This document shows, piece by piece, positions 25,263 to 33,128 of a stretch of DNA of 64,000 nucleotides (position 1 is its first letter; every line of letters begins with the position of its first letter). Source of the stretch: JAFGNV01 sp964612485 (GTDB taxonomy: Bacteria; Chloroflexota; Anaerolineae; 4572-78; J111). The notes under the pieces are model-generated. The model was not told the origin of the DNA, did no database searches, and saw only the letters and a list, made by a program, of their open reading frames with translations. The position numbers were made by a program, and so were the translations under genes. Location of the stretch: positions 124,001 to 188,000 of the forward strand of contig CAZTFF010000001.1 in the NCBI GenBank assembly GCA_964612485.1, in the 5' to 3' direction.

Positions 25263-26180
25263 ATGTCTAAAAAAATAAAGGTGGGCTTGCAACTCAGTGT
25301 TGGCGGGCTGGGCGATAAATCTTTTAACGATTCCGCTTACGCTGGCCTGGAACGCGCCCAAAAAGAGTTCGGGATTGAGTTTGATGCGGCCGATTGGGAA
25401 AATCCGATGCTCAATGCCAATACGTTGGATGAATGGGCCAAAGCAGAGTATGATTTGATCATCGGTGTGGGCTACGGCAATGCCGCGCCCATCAACGAGG
25501 TGGCTGCCCGCTATCCTGATAAACCCTTTGCCGTGGTTGATGTGGCCGGTGAGGGCGATAATGTATGGTCGGCTACGTACCGGGAATACGAGGGTGATTT
25601 TGTGGTGGGTGTTTTAGCCGCGTTGATCACCCAAACCCAGATGGTTGGCTTTATCGGGGGCGGGGTTACGCCCATTGTCCGCCGGATTGAGTTAGGGTTT
25701 GCCCGAGGCGTAGAAAATGTTGACCCGTCCATCAGTTTTATTTCCGACTACGTGGGTGAATTTGACGATCCCATTCGCGGGCGACTGCTGGCTGAAACCC
25801 AATACACCCTGGGCGTTGACGTAATTTACCAGGTGGCAGGCCGGTGCGGCCTGGGCGCTCTTGAAGCTGCCGAGGAGTTTGATAAATGGATCATCAGCAC
25901 CGGCGGCGACCACAGCGATTTGGCTCCCAACGCCGTGCTGACCAGCCGCATCAAACGGGTAGGCAAGGCCGTGTATGATGTGATCGGCTCGGTGGTGGAA
26001 GACCGGTTTGAAGGGGGCGTGGTGAAAAGCTATGGCTTTGCCGAGGGCGGATTGATGCTGGCCCCGGTGCGCCCCAGCGTTTTCAAAGTCGTCACCCCGG
26101 CGATTCAAAATATCATGCAGGAAATCCAGGCCCAGGTGATTACCGGCCAGATCGAAGTTAATCTTGATAAAGAGTTGTGA
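25263..26180 (+). CDS. BMP-family (PnrA-like) ligand-binding protein without signal peptide
   Basis: A 305-aa protein of the basic membrane protein/PnrA family, a type I periplasmic-binding fold that usually binds purine nucleosides for ABC uptake. Motifs: GGLGDKSFNDSAYAGLERA, YDLIIGVGYGN, YREYEGDFVVGVLAALIT, GFIGGGVTPIVRRIELGF, VIYQVAGRCGLGALEAAEE and STGGDHSDLAP. Family members carry a lipoprotein signal; this one starts MSKKIKVGLQLSVGG directly with the first beta strand, so it should stay in the cytoplasm. No ABC ATPase or permease is near. It may be a cytosolic sensor or scavenger. A strong promoter and a 98-base leader precede it. Confidence 0.85.
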   Translation: MSKKIKVGLQLSVGGLGDKSFNDSAYAGLERAQKEFGIEFDAADWENPMLNANTLDEWAKAEYDLIIGVGYGNAAPINEVAARYPDKPFAVVDVAGEGDNVWSATYREYEGDFVVGVLAALITQTQMVGFIGGGVTPIVRRIELGFARGVENVDPSISFISDYVGEFDDPIRGRLLAETQYTLGVDVIYQVAGRCGLGALEAAEEFDKWIISTGGDHSDLAPNAVLTSRIKRVGKAVYDVIGSVVEDRFEGGVVKSYGFAEGGLMLAPVRPSVFKVVTPAIQNIMQEIQAQVITGQIEVNLDKEL

Positions 26181-26204
26181 TTTTTGTTACGAGATATGAA
26201 AACG

Positions 26205-26236
26205 CCCACCGTAGTGAGCGCGCTCACTACGGTGGG
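26205..26236. repeat. Perfect 32-bp palindrome between convergent genes
   Basis: CCCACCGTAGTGAGCG is followed directly by its exact reverse complement. It lies between the BMP-family gene (plus) and the membrane protein gene (minus), a position that suits a bidirectional terminator, although no long T-run follows. Same length and zero-spacer layout as 6463-6494, different sequence. Confidence 0.85.
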
Positions 26237-26242
26237 TGAATT

Positions 26243-26863
26243 TTATTGGGTGTATGCGGCCAGTGTCTGCTCAATTTCTTGAGTCAGTTCTTTTTTTTGG
26301 GAAAAATTGCCCAATTGTTCGTTGAGCAGCACGATTGGCCCTTCGTCAGTTTCCAGCAGTAACCGCGTTTTTTTTATATCCTCACTGCCCAGCGCGGGCG
26401 CAATTCTCAGACGTTGAATAGCGGCAAAAGGTATTTGCTCTTCGCTGGGGTGCGCGGTAGTTTGATAAAAAAGCGCGTTTTGTTTCTGGTTCAAACGGAT
26501 CATACATTCTTGCCGGGTGGCGTGGCGTTCGGTTTGCAAATGTTTTTGAGCCAGAAGATGCGCCGCCAACGAGACTCCGCCCCAGGCAATCGCCGGTAAA
26601 AACAAAAACAGCAAAATCATCAACCCTCGAATATTCCACGGCTGCCGGCTCACCTCCAGCGAGACGGCCAGCCAGACCAGCAAACCCACGGTCAACAAAG
26701 CCGCCACCGGCCCCCAGATGAGCCAGGCCAATCCCTGCACCAGCGGCTCGCCTCGAATCAAAAAAATGCGTTCACCGGGATGAGCATCGTCTTCAATTGT
26801 TGTGTTCAGATGGGCGGATTTGTTGACAACCAGCCACCAGGGGCGTTGATAATGGCGCATCAA
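26243..26863 (-). CDS. Membrane protein, possible PH-like cytoplasmic domain
   Basis: A 206-aa protein. Two membrane segments (GLAWLIWGPVAALLTVGLLVWLAV and GLMILLFLFLPAIAWGGVSL) lie between an N-terminal ~50 residues and a C-terminal ~90-residue domain containing QKQNALFYQTTAHPSEEQIPF, RLRIAPALGSEDIKKTRLLLET and VLLNEQLGNFSQKKELTQEIEQTLAAY, a beta-strand pattern with a final helix like bacterial PH domains. Either ATG of the initial MM pair could be used. Function unknown. Confidence 0.6.
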   Translation of the reverse strand: MMRHYQRPWWLVVNKSAHLNTTIEDDAHPGERIFLIRGEPLVQGLAWLIWGPVAALLTVGLLVWLAVSLEVSRQPWNIRGLMILLFLFLPAIAWGGVSLAAHLLAQKHLQTERHATRQECMIRLNQKQNALFYQTTAHPSEEQIPFAAIQRLRIAPALGSEDIKKTRLLLETDEGPIVLLNEQLGNFSQKKELTQEIEQTLAAYTQ

Positions 26864-26926
26864 AAGGCTCTTTCATTCTCTAAGAACAGTTTTCTGAAAT
26901 CCAAACAACCGGCAAGATCAACGTCG

Positions 26927-27029
26927 TCATGTTGCTCTGAGCGATCAAAGAGAGCGAAGAGTCTCCAAATCGCGGCCAATTAGACACTTTGCCGGGGTTT
27001 CTTCGGCCTCCAGCCTCAGAATAACATTT
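26927..27029. repeat. Degenerate TCATTCTGAGCGAAG-type inverted repeat
   Basis: The left end has CTCTGAGCGATCAAAGAGAG and GAAGAGTCTCC; the right end reversed reads TTATTCTGAGGCTGGAGGCC. It resembles the element at 8548-8665. The rest of the 26864-27127 gap holds nothing else I can support. Confidence 0.5.
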
Positions 27030-27127
27030 AAAAAACAAGTTTTGACACAAAAATCATAGTTCACCTTGAGATGTTTGGCAAAACCGGGAAGACGGCCTGA
27101 ACAGTTCTAACATTATGAAAAGTTATA

Positions 27128-27186
27128 TTGACATGTTATGGAAAGTCAAGTAAAATGTAATATGTCAAGTTATACTATGTCAAGTT
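27128..27186 (+). promoter_or_regulatory. Strong promoter with overlapping direct-repeat operator
   Basis: TTGACA (27128-27133), 17 bp, TAAAAT (27151-27156). TATGTCAAGTT occurs twice (27161-27171 and 27176-27186, 15 bp apart), with GTCAAGT again in the spacer (27145) and the inverted form TTGACAT at the -35. The repeats cover the start point and look like repressor sites. Confidence 0.65.
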
Positions 27187-27220
27187 GTGTACGTTTGTTG
27201 TTAAAACAGGGGGTGGTCTG

Positions 27221-28333
27221 ATGTTAAAAAACGATCTTAATCTGAGAATATTGTTTAGCCTTGTCCTCATTATTGGGCTGTTGTATATTCCCGCCCCTGT
27301 CTTTTCCCAGCAAAGTCCGGAACTCCGGGATTTGATGGTGAATGGAGATTTTGAGCAGGGAATTCAGGATTTTGGCGTGGGCTATCATTGGGGCGCTTTT
27401 AGCAATGGCCAGGCGGTGGTCGACTGGAGCACCGACACCTGGGATAAAGTAACGCTGGCCGGCCAATCCAACGCCCAGATGATCGAAATCAAAGATGCCC
27501 AGGCGCTGAACCGTTACGCCGGTATTTATCAAACTGTAAACGTCGTGCCCGGCCAACAATATAAACTCACCATCAAAGGCTTGATCCGCTCTACCGAGGG
27601 CGATATTGAGGTTTCTGATTACGGCTACCGCTTGCAGTATGGCGTGGATTACAACGGCGGCACCGCCTGGGAATTGGTGGCCGAACAGGATTGGCATGAA
27701 CTGCCGTGGGATGAACAAGTTCTTTTTGATCCCGAGGGAGGTCTGTACCGCTTTGAAACTTACGAAGCCACCCTCACCGCCCGCAACGAGCAGTTGACGC
27801 TTTTTATTCGCGGCTGGAAAAAATGGATCAACAACGGCTCCGGCATTTTTGATATTCAAGCCATATCTTTGGTAGGCCCTGCTCCCGAAGGCCTTGAAGC
27901 CTCCCTGGTACAGGCCGCTTCATTAGACGCGTCGGCCAGCACCCAGCCCGAGGCCGCGCCTGCCGAAGCAGAATCGATGGATGCCGATACCTCGGTGACG
28001 GCCCCGGCTGATGAAAACATTACAGCGGAAGCTGAAACGGAAGCCGCTGATAAAACAGAGGACGCAAAAAGCGTGGAGGAAGATGTTAATGAGATTGTTG
28101 AACCGGCCCCACCGGTTGAAGAGGAAATAACCGCCCCGGCAAATGAGCAGCCGCTGATGCTGGAACCGCCGGTCAGCACCCAGCCCCGCGCCAATGTAGT
28201 GACCCTGCCGGAATCGGGGCAGGGTGAGGATGACTCGATGAAATATGTGGTTATCAGCGGTACCGCGCTGCTGTTGATTTTATTTGCCGGCGCGATCACG
28301 GCGGCAGCACAACGCCGCAAGCAAGCCGAGTAA
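27221..28333 (+). CDS. Exported surface protein with C-terminal LPESG-TM-basic tail
   Basis: A 370-aa protein with a signal peptide (residues ~8-30, ILFSLVLIIGLLYIP, then VFSQQ). Residues ~35-220 form a beta-sandwich-like domain opening with LMVNGDFEQGIQDFGVGYHW, a pattern of carbohydrate-binding modules (NGDFE...G.G). An acidic Ala/Glu/Pro-rich linker of ~100 residues follows. The C-terminus is LPESG, a membrane helix (YVVISGTALLLILFAGAITAA) and AQRRKQAE, the layout of a sortase sorting signal. AGGGGG lies seven bases before the ATG; the upstream in-frame TTG lies in the operator repeats. Three surface-protein genes follow in the neighbourhood. Confidence 0.7.
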   Translation: MLKNDLNLRILFSLVLIIGLLYIPAPVFSQQSPELRDLMVNGDFEQGIQDFGVGYHWGAFSNGQAVVDWSTDTWDKVTLAGQSNAQMIEIKDAQALNRYAGIYQTVNVVPGQQYKLTIKGLIRSTEGDIEVSDYGYRLQYGVDYNGGTAWELVAEQDWHELPWDEQVLFDPEGGLYRFETYEATLTARNEQLTLFIRGWKKWINNGSGIFDIQAISLVGPAPEGLEASLVQAASLDASASTQPEAAPAEAESMDADTSVTAPADENITAEAETEAADKTEDAKSVEEDVNEIVEPAPPVEEEITAPANEQPLMLEPPVSTQPRANVVTLPESGQGEDDSMKYVVISGTALLLILFAGAITAAAQRRKQAE

Positions 28334-28356
28334 CTTTGGTAAATCAAGGAGAACAG

Positions 28357-29676
28357 ATGATGAGAAAAACTATTTGGTTGTTAGCCGCGCTAATCTTGTT
28401 ACTGGGGATATTCCCCGCTGCGTCCGGGGCCGCCCCGCTGTTGAATTTAAGCTGGCGGGCGGAATATTACGATAACCCGGCCTTATCGGGCCAGCCCAAA
28501 TTGAGCCGCTTTGAAGACTCCGTCAGCCACGATTGGGGCTATGATGCCCCCAATCCTGAGCTTCCGGCAGATCAATTTTCGGCGCGGTATACCATCACCC
28601 GCCATTTTGAAAAAGGTACCTATCTGTTCTTGCTGACCGTCGATGACGGTGCTCGGGTCTGGCTCGACGGCGAATTGATCATCGATGCCTGGAATGTGGG
28701 CCGCCAGGAGAACATCAGGCAAAGGGTTTTTCTGGAAAAATCCGGCAATCACGAGCTGCAAGTTGCTTATTTTGAGGATACCGGCCGGGCACTGATCGAC
28801 TTTAGCTGGATTCAACTGGCCGGCGGCACCGATGTGGTGGGCGCCTGGCAGGGCGAATATTTTAATAACCGCGATCTGGCCGGTGATCCGGTGCTGGTCC
28901 GGCAGGACAGCCAGATCAATTTCGATTGGAACAGCGGTTCGCCCAGCCCCAAAGTGCCGCGAGATAACTTCTCGGTGCGCTGGATGAAATCGGTTTACCT
29001 GGTCCAGGGCGATTACCAGCTCAGAATCCAGCACGATGACGGTATGCGCGTATTTGTTGACGGCAAAAATGTGTACGATTCCTGGAAAGATCAGAGCGTA
29101 ACCTACGAAACCATCACCCTGCGGCTGGAAACCGACACGCACGATTTTAAGGTAGAATATTATGAGCATTTGAGCAATGCCATTGCCGTCATGCTCATCG
29201 ATGACGACCCCGGTGATTATACCGACGGTGACGACGACGGCTCCGAACCCTCACCCGGCGACAGCGTGATTGTGGATAACCGGCACAGCGGCTTTGAATG
29301 GGGCGGCCCCCTGGCCTCCCGCTTTAGAGGCTGTGGTGGCGGTTATGGCGCCGATTTCTATTGGACCTACAACAACAGCTACCGCTGGGAAAATTACGGC
29401 CTGTGGATGCCTGATCTGGCCGCCGGCGACTATGAAGTCTATGCCTACATCCCCTCCCAATGCGCCACCACCCGCGCGGCCCGCTATCAGGTTCATCATG
29501 AGGACGATGTGGACTTCCGGGTGGTCAACCAATATATTCATTCCGGTTGGGTCAGCCTGGGAACCTATTCTTTTGATGGGCAGAGTGACGAGTATGTGAT
29601 TTTGTACGACAGCACCAGCGAACCAGCCGCCTCTACCCAAATCGCCTTTGACGCGATCAAATTTGTGCCGCGATAG
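28357..29676 (+). CDS. Secreted protein with two PA14 domains and a golvesin-type C-terminal domain
   Basis: A 439-aa secreted protein. The signal peptide (TIWLLAALILLLGIFPAASGA) is followed by two PA14-like domains: SWRAEYYDNPALSGQPKLSR ... LTVDDGARVWLDGELIIDAW, and WQGEYFNNRDLAGDPVLVRQ ... RIQHDDGMRVFVDGKNVYDSW. After an acidic linker (GDYTDGDDDGSEP) comes a domain starting VIVDNRHSGFEWGG and ending IAFDAIKFVP, typical of golvesin/xanthan-lyase-like carbohydrate-binding modules. It most likely binds extracellular polysaccharide. AAGGAG precedes the ATG at 28357. It is 23 bp behind the LPESG protein gene and probably cotranscribed. Confidence 0.85.
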   Translation: MMRKTIWLLAALILLLGIFPAASGAAPLLNLSWRAEYYDNPALSGQPKLSRFEDSVSHDWGYDAPNPELPADQFSARYTITRHFEKGTYLFLLTVDDGARVWLDGELIIDAWNVGRQENIRQRVFLEKSGNHELQVAYFEDTGRALIDFSWIQLAGGTDVVGAWQGEYFNNRDLAGDPVLVRQDSQINFDWNSGSPSPKVPRDNFSVRWMKSVYLVQGDYQLRIQHDDGMRVFVDGKNVYDSWKDQSVTYETITLRLETDTHDFKVEYYEHLSNAIAVMLIDDDPGDYTDGDDDGSEPSPGDSVIVDNRHSGFEWGGPLASRFRGCGGGYGADFYWTYNNSYRWENYGLWMPDLAAGDYEVYAYIPSQCATTRAARYQVHHEDDVDFRVVNQYIHSGWVSLGTYSFDGQSDEYVILYDSTSEPAASTQIAFDAIKFVPR

Positions 29677-29686
29677 TATTACCCAT

Positions 29687-29779
29687 TTACCCATCGGCAG
29701 CGGCATCGTTGAAAGTGTCTGTAAGTGGTTAGTTCATCCCAATCCTCGGCTAAAATCTGTTCGGCCATCCGATTCATAG
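29687..29779 (+). pseudogene. Remnant of a transposase C-terminus (ISKra4-like motif)
   Basis: Read on the plus strand, LPIGSGIVESVCKWLV ends shortly at a stop. The GSGxVExxxK pattern is characteristic of the C-terminal catalytic region of ISKra4-type transposases. The rest of the gene and the ends are missing. The remainder of the 29677-29888 gap shows only short unconvincing frames on both strands (a 45-codon minus-strand frame overlaps this remnant). Confidence 0.4.
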
Positions 29780-29888
29780 TCAAGTAGAGCAAATAATGAT
29801 CGCCTGAGGCGAACATCTCGTTTTGCGATGGAGCTTTATGGTGCTAAAGAGCCGGTTGAGTTCTTCCCACTGTGTTTGGGTGATACGG

Positions 29889-30440
29889 TCACTTCTGATC
29901 CTTTTTTTGTTCTAAAGGATAATCAATTCGATGATGGAGCGTTCCCTGAAATATTTCTACAAACGCCCGGCGTATTTCATCCAGATCATGGGTAGTTAGA
30001 TCACATTCGCTCAATTGATCATCGCCTATTTTATCATTGATGATTTCGCGGACCAGTTCGTCGAACGCTTCTGCCGTAGATGGCTTTTTGGCCCGCGCTG
30101 CCGATTCGCAGCTATCGGCCAGCATCAGAATGCCGGTTTCCCTGCGCTGGGGTTTGGGGCCGGGATAACGAAAGGCGGTTTCATCCACCGCCTCCGGTTT
30201 ATCCGACAGTTCGCAGGCTTGCCGGTAAAAGTATTGTACGCGTGTGGTGCCGTGATGTTCGGTGATAAAGGCTTGCACGTCAGCCGGCAGGCGATGTTTT
30301 TTGGCCAGGGACGTTTGGTGCCAAAAACCGGTTATATTGAATTTGTCGAGCAGGGACATCGTTTCGGGTAAATCGAACCCCAAAAACGAAGTGGTGATAA
30401 CAATGATTGCAGCGACAAGCCCCAAACTTACAACCAGCAT
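29889..30440 (-). pseudogene. PgpH/7TMR-HD-like c-di-AMP phosphodiesterase with internal deletion
   Basis: The 183-aa frame joins an N-terminal membrane helix (MLVVSLGLVAAIIVITTSFL) to the very end of an HD domain of the PgpH/YqfF type: AKKHRLPADVQAFITEHHGT, VDETAFRYPGPKPQRRETG, LMLADSCESAARA and SECDLTTHDLDEIRRAFVEI. The 7TMR-HDED sensor, six helices and the HHSL/HDIGK metal-binding half are absent, whereas intact proteins are 700-800 aa. The reading frame stays open 28 codons upstream of the first ATG to a stop, without a standard start. So an internal deletion of a c-di-AMP phosphodiesterase gene is likely, and the product should be inactive. Confidence 0.75.
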
Positions 30441-30536
30441 TAGCCGGAGCCAGCGGCTTATTCTATTTTCAGTTGTGGGTTTATCGGCGGCAGCGTGACT
30501 TATTGGAATCTCCTCTTTTTTAGATTATCGGTTGTA

Positions 30537-31766
30537 TCAGCTTCGTTGTTTGCGGAACCAGTTGAAGCGGCCTATCAGTACCCAGCCGGCCAGGCTCAAA
30601 GTCAATAAGAAAATCAAAATCTGGAGGCCGCTCAAGGGGAAGAGCGAGTCGAATTCATCCACTACCGGTTTTGCCAAAGTGGACGTGTTGCCGGTAGCTG
30701 CGGGTGATGAAGTTTCATAGCGTCGCAGCCCTTCGTCGGTTGCCGCCAAAATACCATCCGGCGTAAAGTTGAGGTCCGTCACCAGGGTATCGGTATCGGC
30801 GATCTCGTTCCAGCTTTCCCCGCCGGTCTGGCTTTCAAAAATCCCTCCGGGAGACAGATGATGGATGCCCAGTTCATAAGCGGTGGCTGCCACCACATGC
30901 GCCGGATTTTTGGGATCAATGGCCAGGGCAGTGGCCCGTAAGCCTGATCCCGGTGTCCAGTTCAGGCCGCTGACCGTATGTTCCCAGGTATAGCCGCCAT
31001 CTTCAGAGCGATAAATGCCGTTGGGGGGAACACTGGCAAATATAATTTGGGGGTTCAACGGCGCTATCGCCAATTCGACCGGAGTGCCGGGCAGGGTGTT
31101 GAGTTGCTGCCAGGCTTCACCCTCGAGACTGAATAACCCTTGTCCGGTGAGGGCATACAACCGGCTGTTGGCATCGATCACCAGATCGTGAACGTTCACC
31201 GCCGGCATGGTCACGCCGCCAACCAGGGTGTACCCCACCTGGTTCTCATCAAATCGGTAGACCCCGTGCCCGGCTGTGCCCACATACAAACCATACGGTT
31301 GATTGGGATCGACTTCCAACGTTGTTACCGCCGGTATCATTTTGTCGGGACCGGCGGGCAGTTTCATATTAAAATTTTGCCAGCTTTCCCCGCCGTCAAA
31401 GCTGCGCCAGACATTGTTGATTTTATCTACCGGGCCTCCTTCAGTACCGGCATACAAAATGGCCGAATCTTGGGGATCAATCGCCAGAGCTGTAACTGAC
31501 GCCGGATTCAAATTTGATTCAAGCGCTTCCCAGGTATCGCCTTGATCGTAACTGCGGTAAAACGCAGGGGTTGAGGAATCATTCAGCGTGGCGTAAACAG
31601 CATCATTCTGGTGCCCGGCCACGGCTTGGACCGGCGTGTTGGGCAATTCGGTCAGCGCCAGGCCGGTTGCTTCATCAATAGCCAACGCTGCGACCGTACC
31701 CCCGGCCAGTATCAAAACGAACAAACCCAATTTTATGGTCCACTTAGCTATTTGATTACGCTTCAT
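30537..31766 (-). CDS. Exported BNR/sialidase-type beta-propeller protein
   Basis: A 409-aa protein with an N-terminal signal/anchor (LGLFVLILAGGTVAALAI), several BNR repeats with Asp-box-like motifs (SYDQGDTWEAL, SFDGGESWQNF, SEDGGYTWEHT, QTGGESWNEI) and propeller strands (AIDPQDSAILYAGTEGG, EVDPNQPYGLYVGTAGHG). A C-terminal membrane helix follows (LQILIFLLTLSLAGWVLIGRF) and ends in the basic NWFRKQRS. It is probably displayed outside the membrane on both anchors. No catalytic sialidase residues are evident, so a binding or scaffold role is more likely. It is divergent to the surface-protein pair but in the same region. Confidence 0.8.
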   Translation of the reverse strand: MKRNQIAKWTIKLGLFVLILAGGTVAALAIDEATGLALTELPNTPVQAVAGHQNDAVYATLNDSSTPAFYRSYDQGDTWEALESNLNPASVTALAIDPQDSAILYAGTEGGPVDKINNVWRSFDGGESWQNFNMKLPAGPDKMIPAVTTLEVDPNQPYGLYVGTAGHGVYRFDENQVGYTLVGGVTMPAVNVHDLVIDANSRLYALTGQGLFSLEGEAWQQLNTLPGTPVELAIAPLNPQIIFASVPPNGIYRSEDGGYTWEHTVSGLNWTPGSGLRATALAIDPKNPAHVVAATAYELGIHHLSPGGIFESQTGGESWNEIADTDTLVTDLNFTPDGILAATDEGLRRYETSSPAATGNTSTLAKPVVDEFDSLFPLSGLQILIFLLTLSLAGWVLIGRFNWFRKQRS

Positions 31767-31878
31767 AAGATTATCCTCCTAACCCGGACAAAGTCGCTAT
31801 GCTTCTAAGCCGGAACTAAAAAGAAATATGCTGTCGGAAATTTTTGTTCATCGTACAAGAATTTTACTGGGCTAGGGC

Positions 31879-32175
31879 CTAACCTGCTGTGTATTCAGGA
31901 ACAGGTATTGAAGATTCTACGGTTGCGGTCTCGATTGATTTCGCATCTTTACCTGCTATTTCCATCGTATGTGCCCGCCGCACAACGAGAGAGTCGTATT
32001 GAAACCGGATGTCGAACATATCCGAGGCTCTGGCAAATATCCAGGCAATTTTCTGCAAAGTTGGCCTCGCCCCGATAATTTGAACCACATTGTATCGTTG
32101 GTGGTACAATTCTCGCCCCACGTTTTGAGCCGTCAGCGCGGGCAACAACCTGTTTGCTCTTAAAACCAGCAACAT
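31879..32175 (-). CDS. 98-aa protein of unknown function with a regulated promoter
   Basis: A basic 98-aa protein with no recognised family (MLLVLRANRLLPALTAQNVG ... RFQYDSLVVRRAHTMEIAGK). Two facts support it as a real gene. GAGGAGG lies seven bases before the ATG. A sigma70-type promoter (TTGAAA-N17-TATAGT) with the shared 36-bp upstream element lies 44 bases ahead of the start; the same element controls the PP2C gene and a response regulator gene. There is no signal peptide or membrane helix. The alternative is a transcript whose function is not this peptide. Confidence 0.5.
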   Translation of the reverse strand: MLLVLRANRLLPALTAQNVGRELYHQRYNVVQIIGARPTLQKIAWIFARASDMFDIRFQYDSLVVRRAHTMEIAGKDAKSIETATVESSIPVPEYTAG

Positions 32176-32225
32176 TTCACGGCCTCCTCACCCGACGATA
32201 ATATCTGTATCGGATTTACAATATC

Positions 32226-32290
32226 ACTATATCGTTTTGGGCGGTATGTTTCAATGGGGAGAGTTCCTGTCTGAAGATGCGGGATTTCCC
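32226..32290 (-). promoter_or_regulatory. Regulated promoter A: 36-bp element abutting -35
   Basis: On the minus strand: GGGAAATCCC (32290-32281), 12 bp, AGGAACTCTCCCCA (ends 32255), TTGAAA (32254-32249), 17 bp, TATAGT (32231-32226). The layout is identical to promoters B (38191-38255) and C (41905-41969). Confidence 0.8.
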
Positions 32291-32328
32291 TACTATGCGT
32301 CTTGTTTCACAGGCTCTCGAAAGCAAAA

Positions 32329-32350
32329 GACTCCCGGTTACCGGGAGCCT
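32329..32350 (-). terminator. Terminator hairpin downstream of the 32409 gene
   Basis: CTCCCGG, the triloop TTA and CCGGGAG (32331-32347) form the hairpin; on the minus strand TTTTG follows. On the plus strand a T-run follows after a short gap (TTTTT at 32357), so it may work both ways. Confidence 0.6.
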
Positions 32351-32408
32351 GGAAAGTTTTTGATTATTGATGCTTTAGCGTGATCGAGCGGCAGCGATCC
32401 GTAGAAGT

Positions 32409-33083
32409 TCAACCAACATTTTTATTGTTTGCGTCATAATTCTTAACCATCTTGCTTCGTTTTGCCCCTTTTTCGTTGTGAGATGTCTGCCGGGTAGGGA
32501 ATAACATTCTAAATAACAACAGGCCAATAAAAACAGGCAGAATGGCAGCCAGCACTTTGCTTTGCAATCCGCCGGCAAACAAAATCAAATACAACCCGGC
32601 GGCGCTTATAAATGTAACCACCATTAACATAAATCCGGTTCCACTGGTAGGCCGGTAGCGGGCAACTAATTTGCTGACTACAGCCAGCCCAAAACCAAAA
32701 ATCACGCTCATGATTATCAGAATATACCACGGGAAAAAGGCTAAAATACCCAGAGAAGAAATGGGCCCGGGGGCAGCGTCAATAGCAATCAACAAGATGG
32801 CAGAGAGCGCGCCAATTAAAAAACCGGCGATCCGCGTTCGTCGTTCCGCTTTACTCAACTCTTTAGCAGAGGTGTGCCTTTCTATGAAGGCTTTAAAGCC
32901 CATATAGAAGAAGACAACCAGAAATAAAAGGGCGCCAACCGCAGTTAAAAAAATATTTCTGGGTGGTGGAACAGACGGTGCGGATGCAGTTCCCTGGCAT
33001 CCCGTCAAAAAGAGAAATAGAAAACCCGCCACATTTATTTTTATCAATTTGCTCAAGAAATGAGTTTCAAGTTGAGGTATCAT
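32409..33083 (-). CDS. Polytopic membrane protein, possible lipoprotein
   Basis: A 224-aa protein. A hydrophobic N-terminal segment contains a lipobox-like FLFLTGC. About five membrane helices follow (FLTAVGALLFLVVFFYMGF, AGFLIGALSAILLIAI, GILAFFPWYILIIMSVIFG, GFMLMVVTFISAAGLYLIL, VLAAILPVFIGLLLFRMLF). The C-terminal ~30 residues are basic. It lies at the left end of the envelope-stress-like island but shows no recognised domain. Function unknown. Confidence 0.6.
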   Translation of the reverse strand: MIPQLETHFLSKLIKINVAGFLFLFLTGCQGTASAPSVPPPRNIFLTAVGALLFLVVFFYMGFKAFIERHTSAKELSKAERRTRIAGFLIGALSAILLIAIDAAPGPISSLGILAFFPWYILIIMSVIFGFGLAVVSKLVARYRPTSGTGFMLMVVTFISAAGLYLILFAGGLQSKVLAAILPVFIGLLLFRMLFPTRQTSHNEKGAKRSKMVKNYDANNKNVG

Positions 33084-33128
33084 AACACTGCTTCCCCCAC
33101 AAGTTGTGATGTTTTTTAGTTTCAGCCC

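Noticed and set aside
29679..29818. 45-codon minus-strand frame (MFASGDHYLLYLTMNRM...)
   Set aside because: No ribosome-binding site or promoter, overlaps the transposase remnant; not enough support for a gene.
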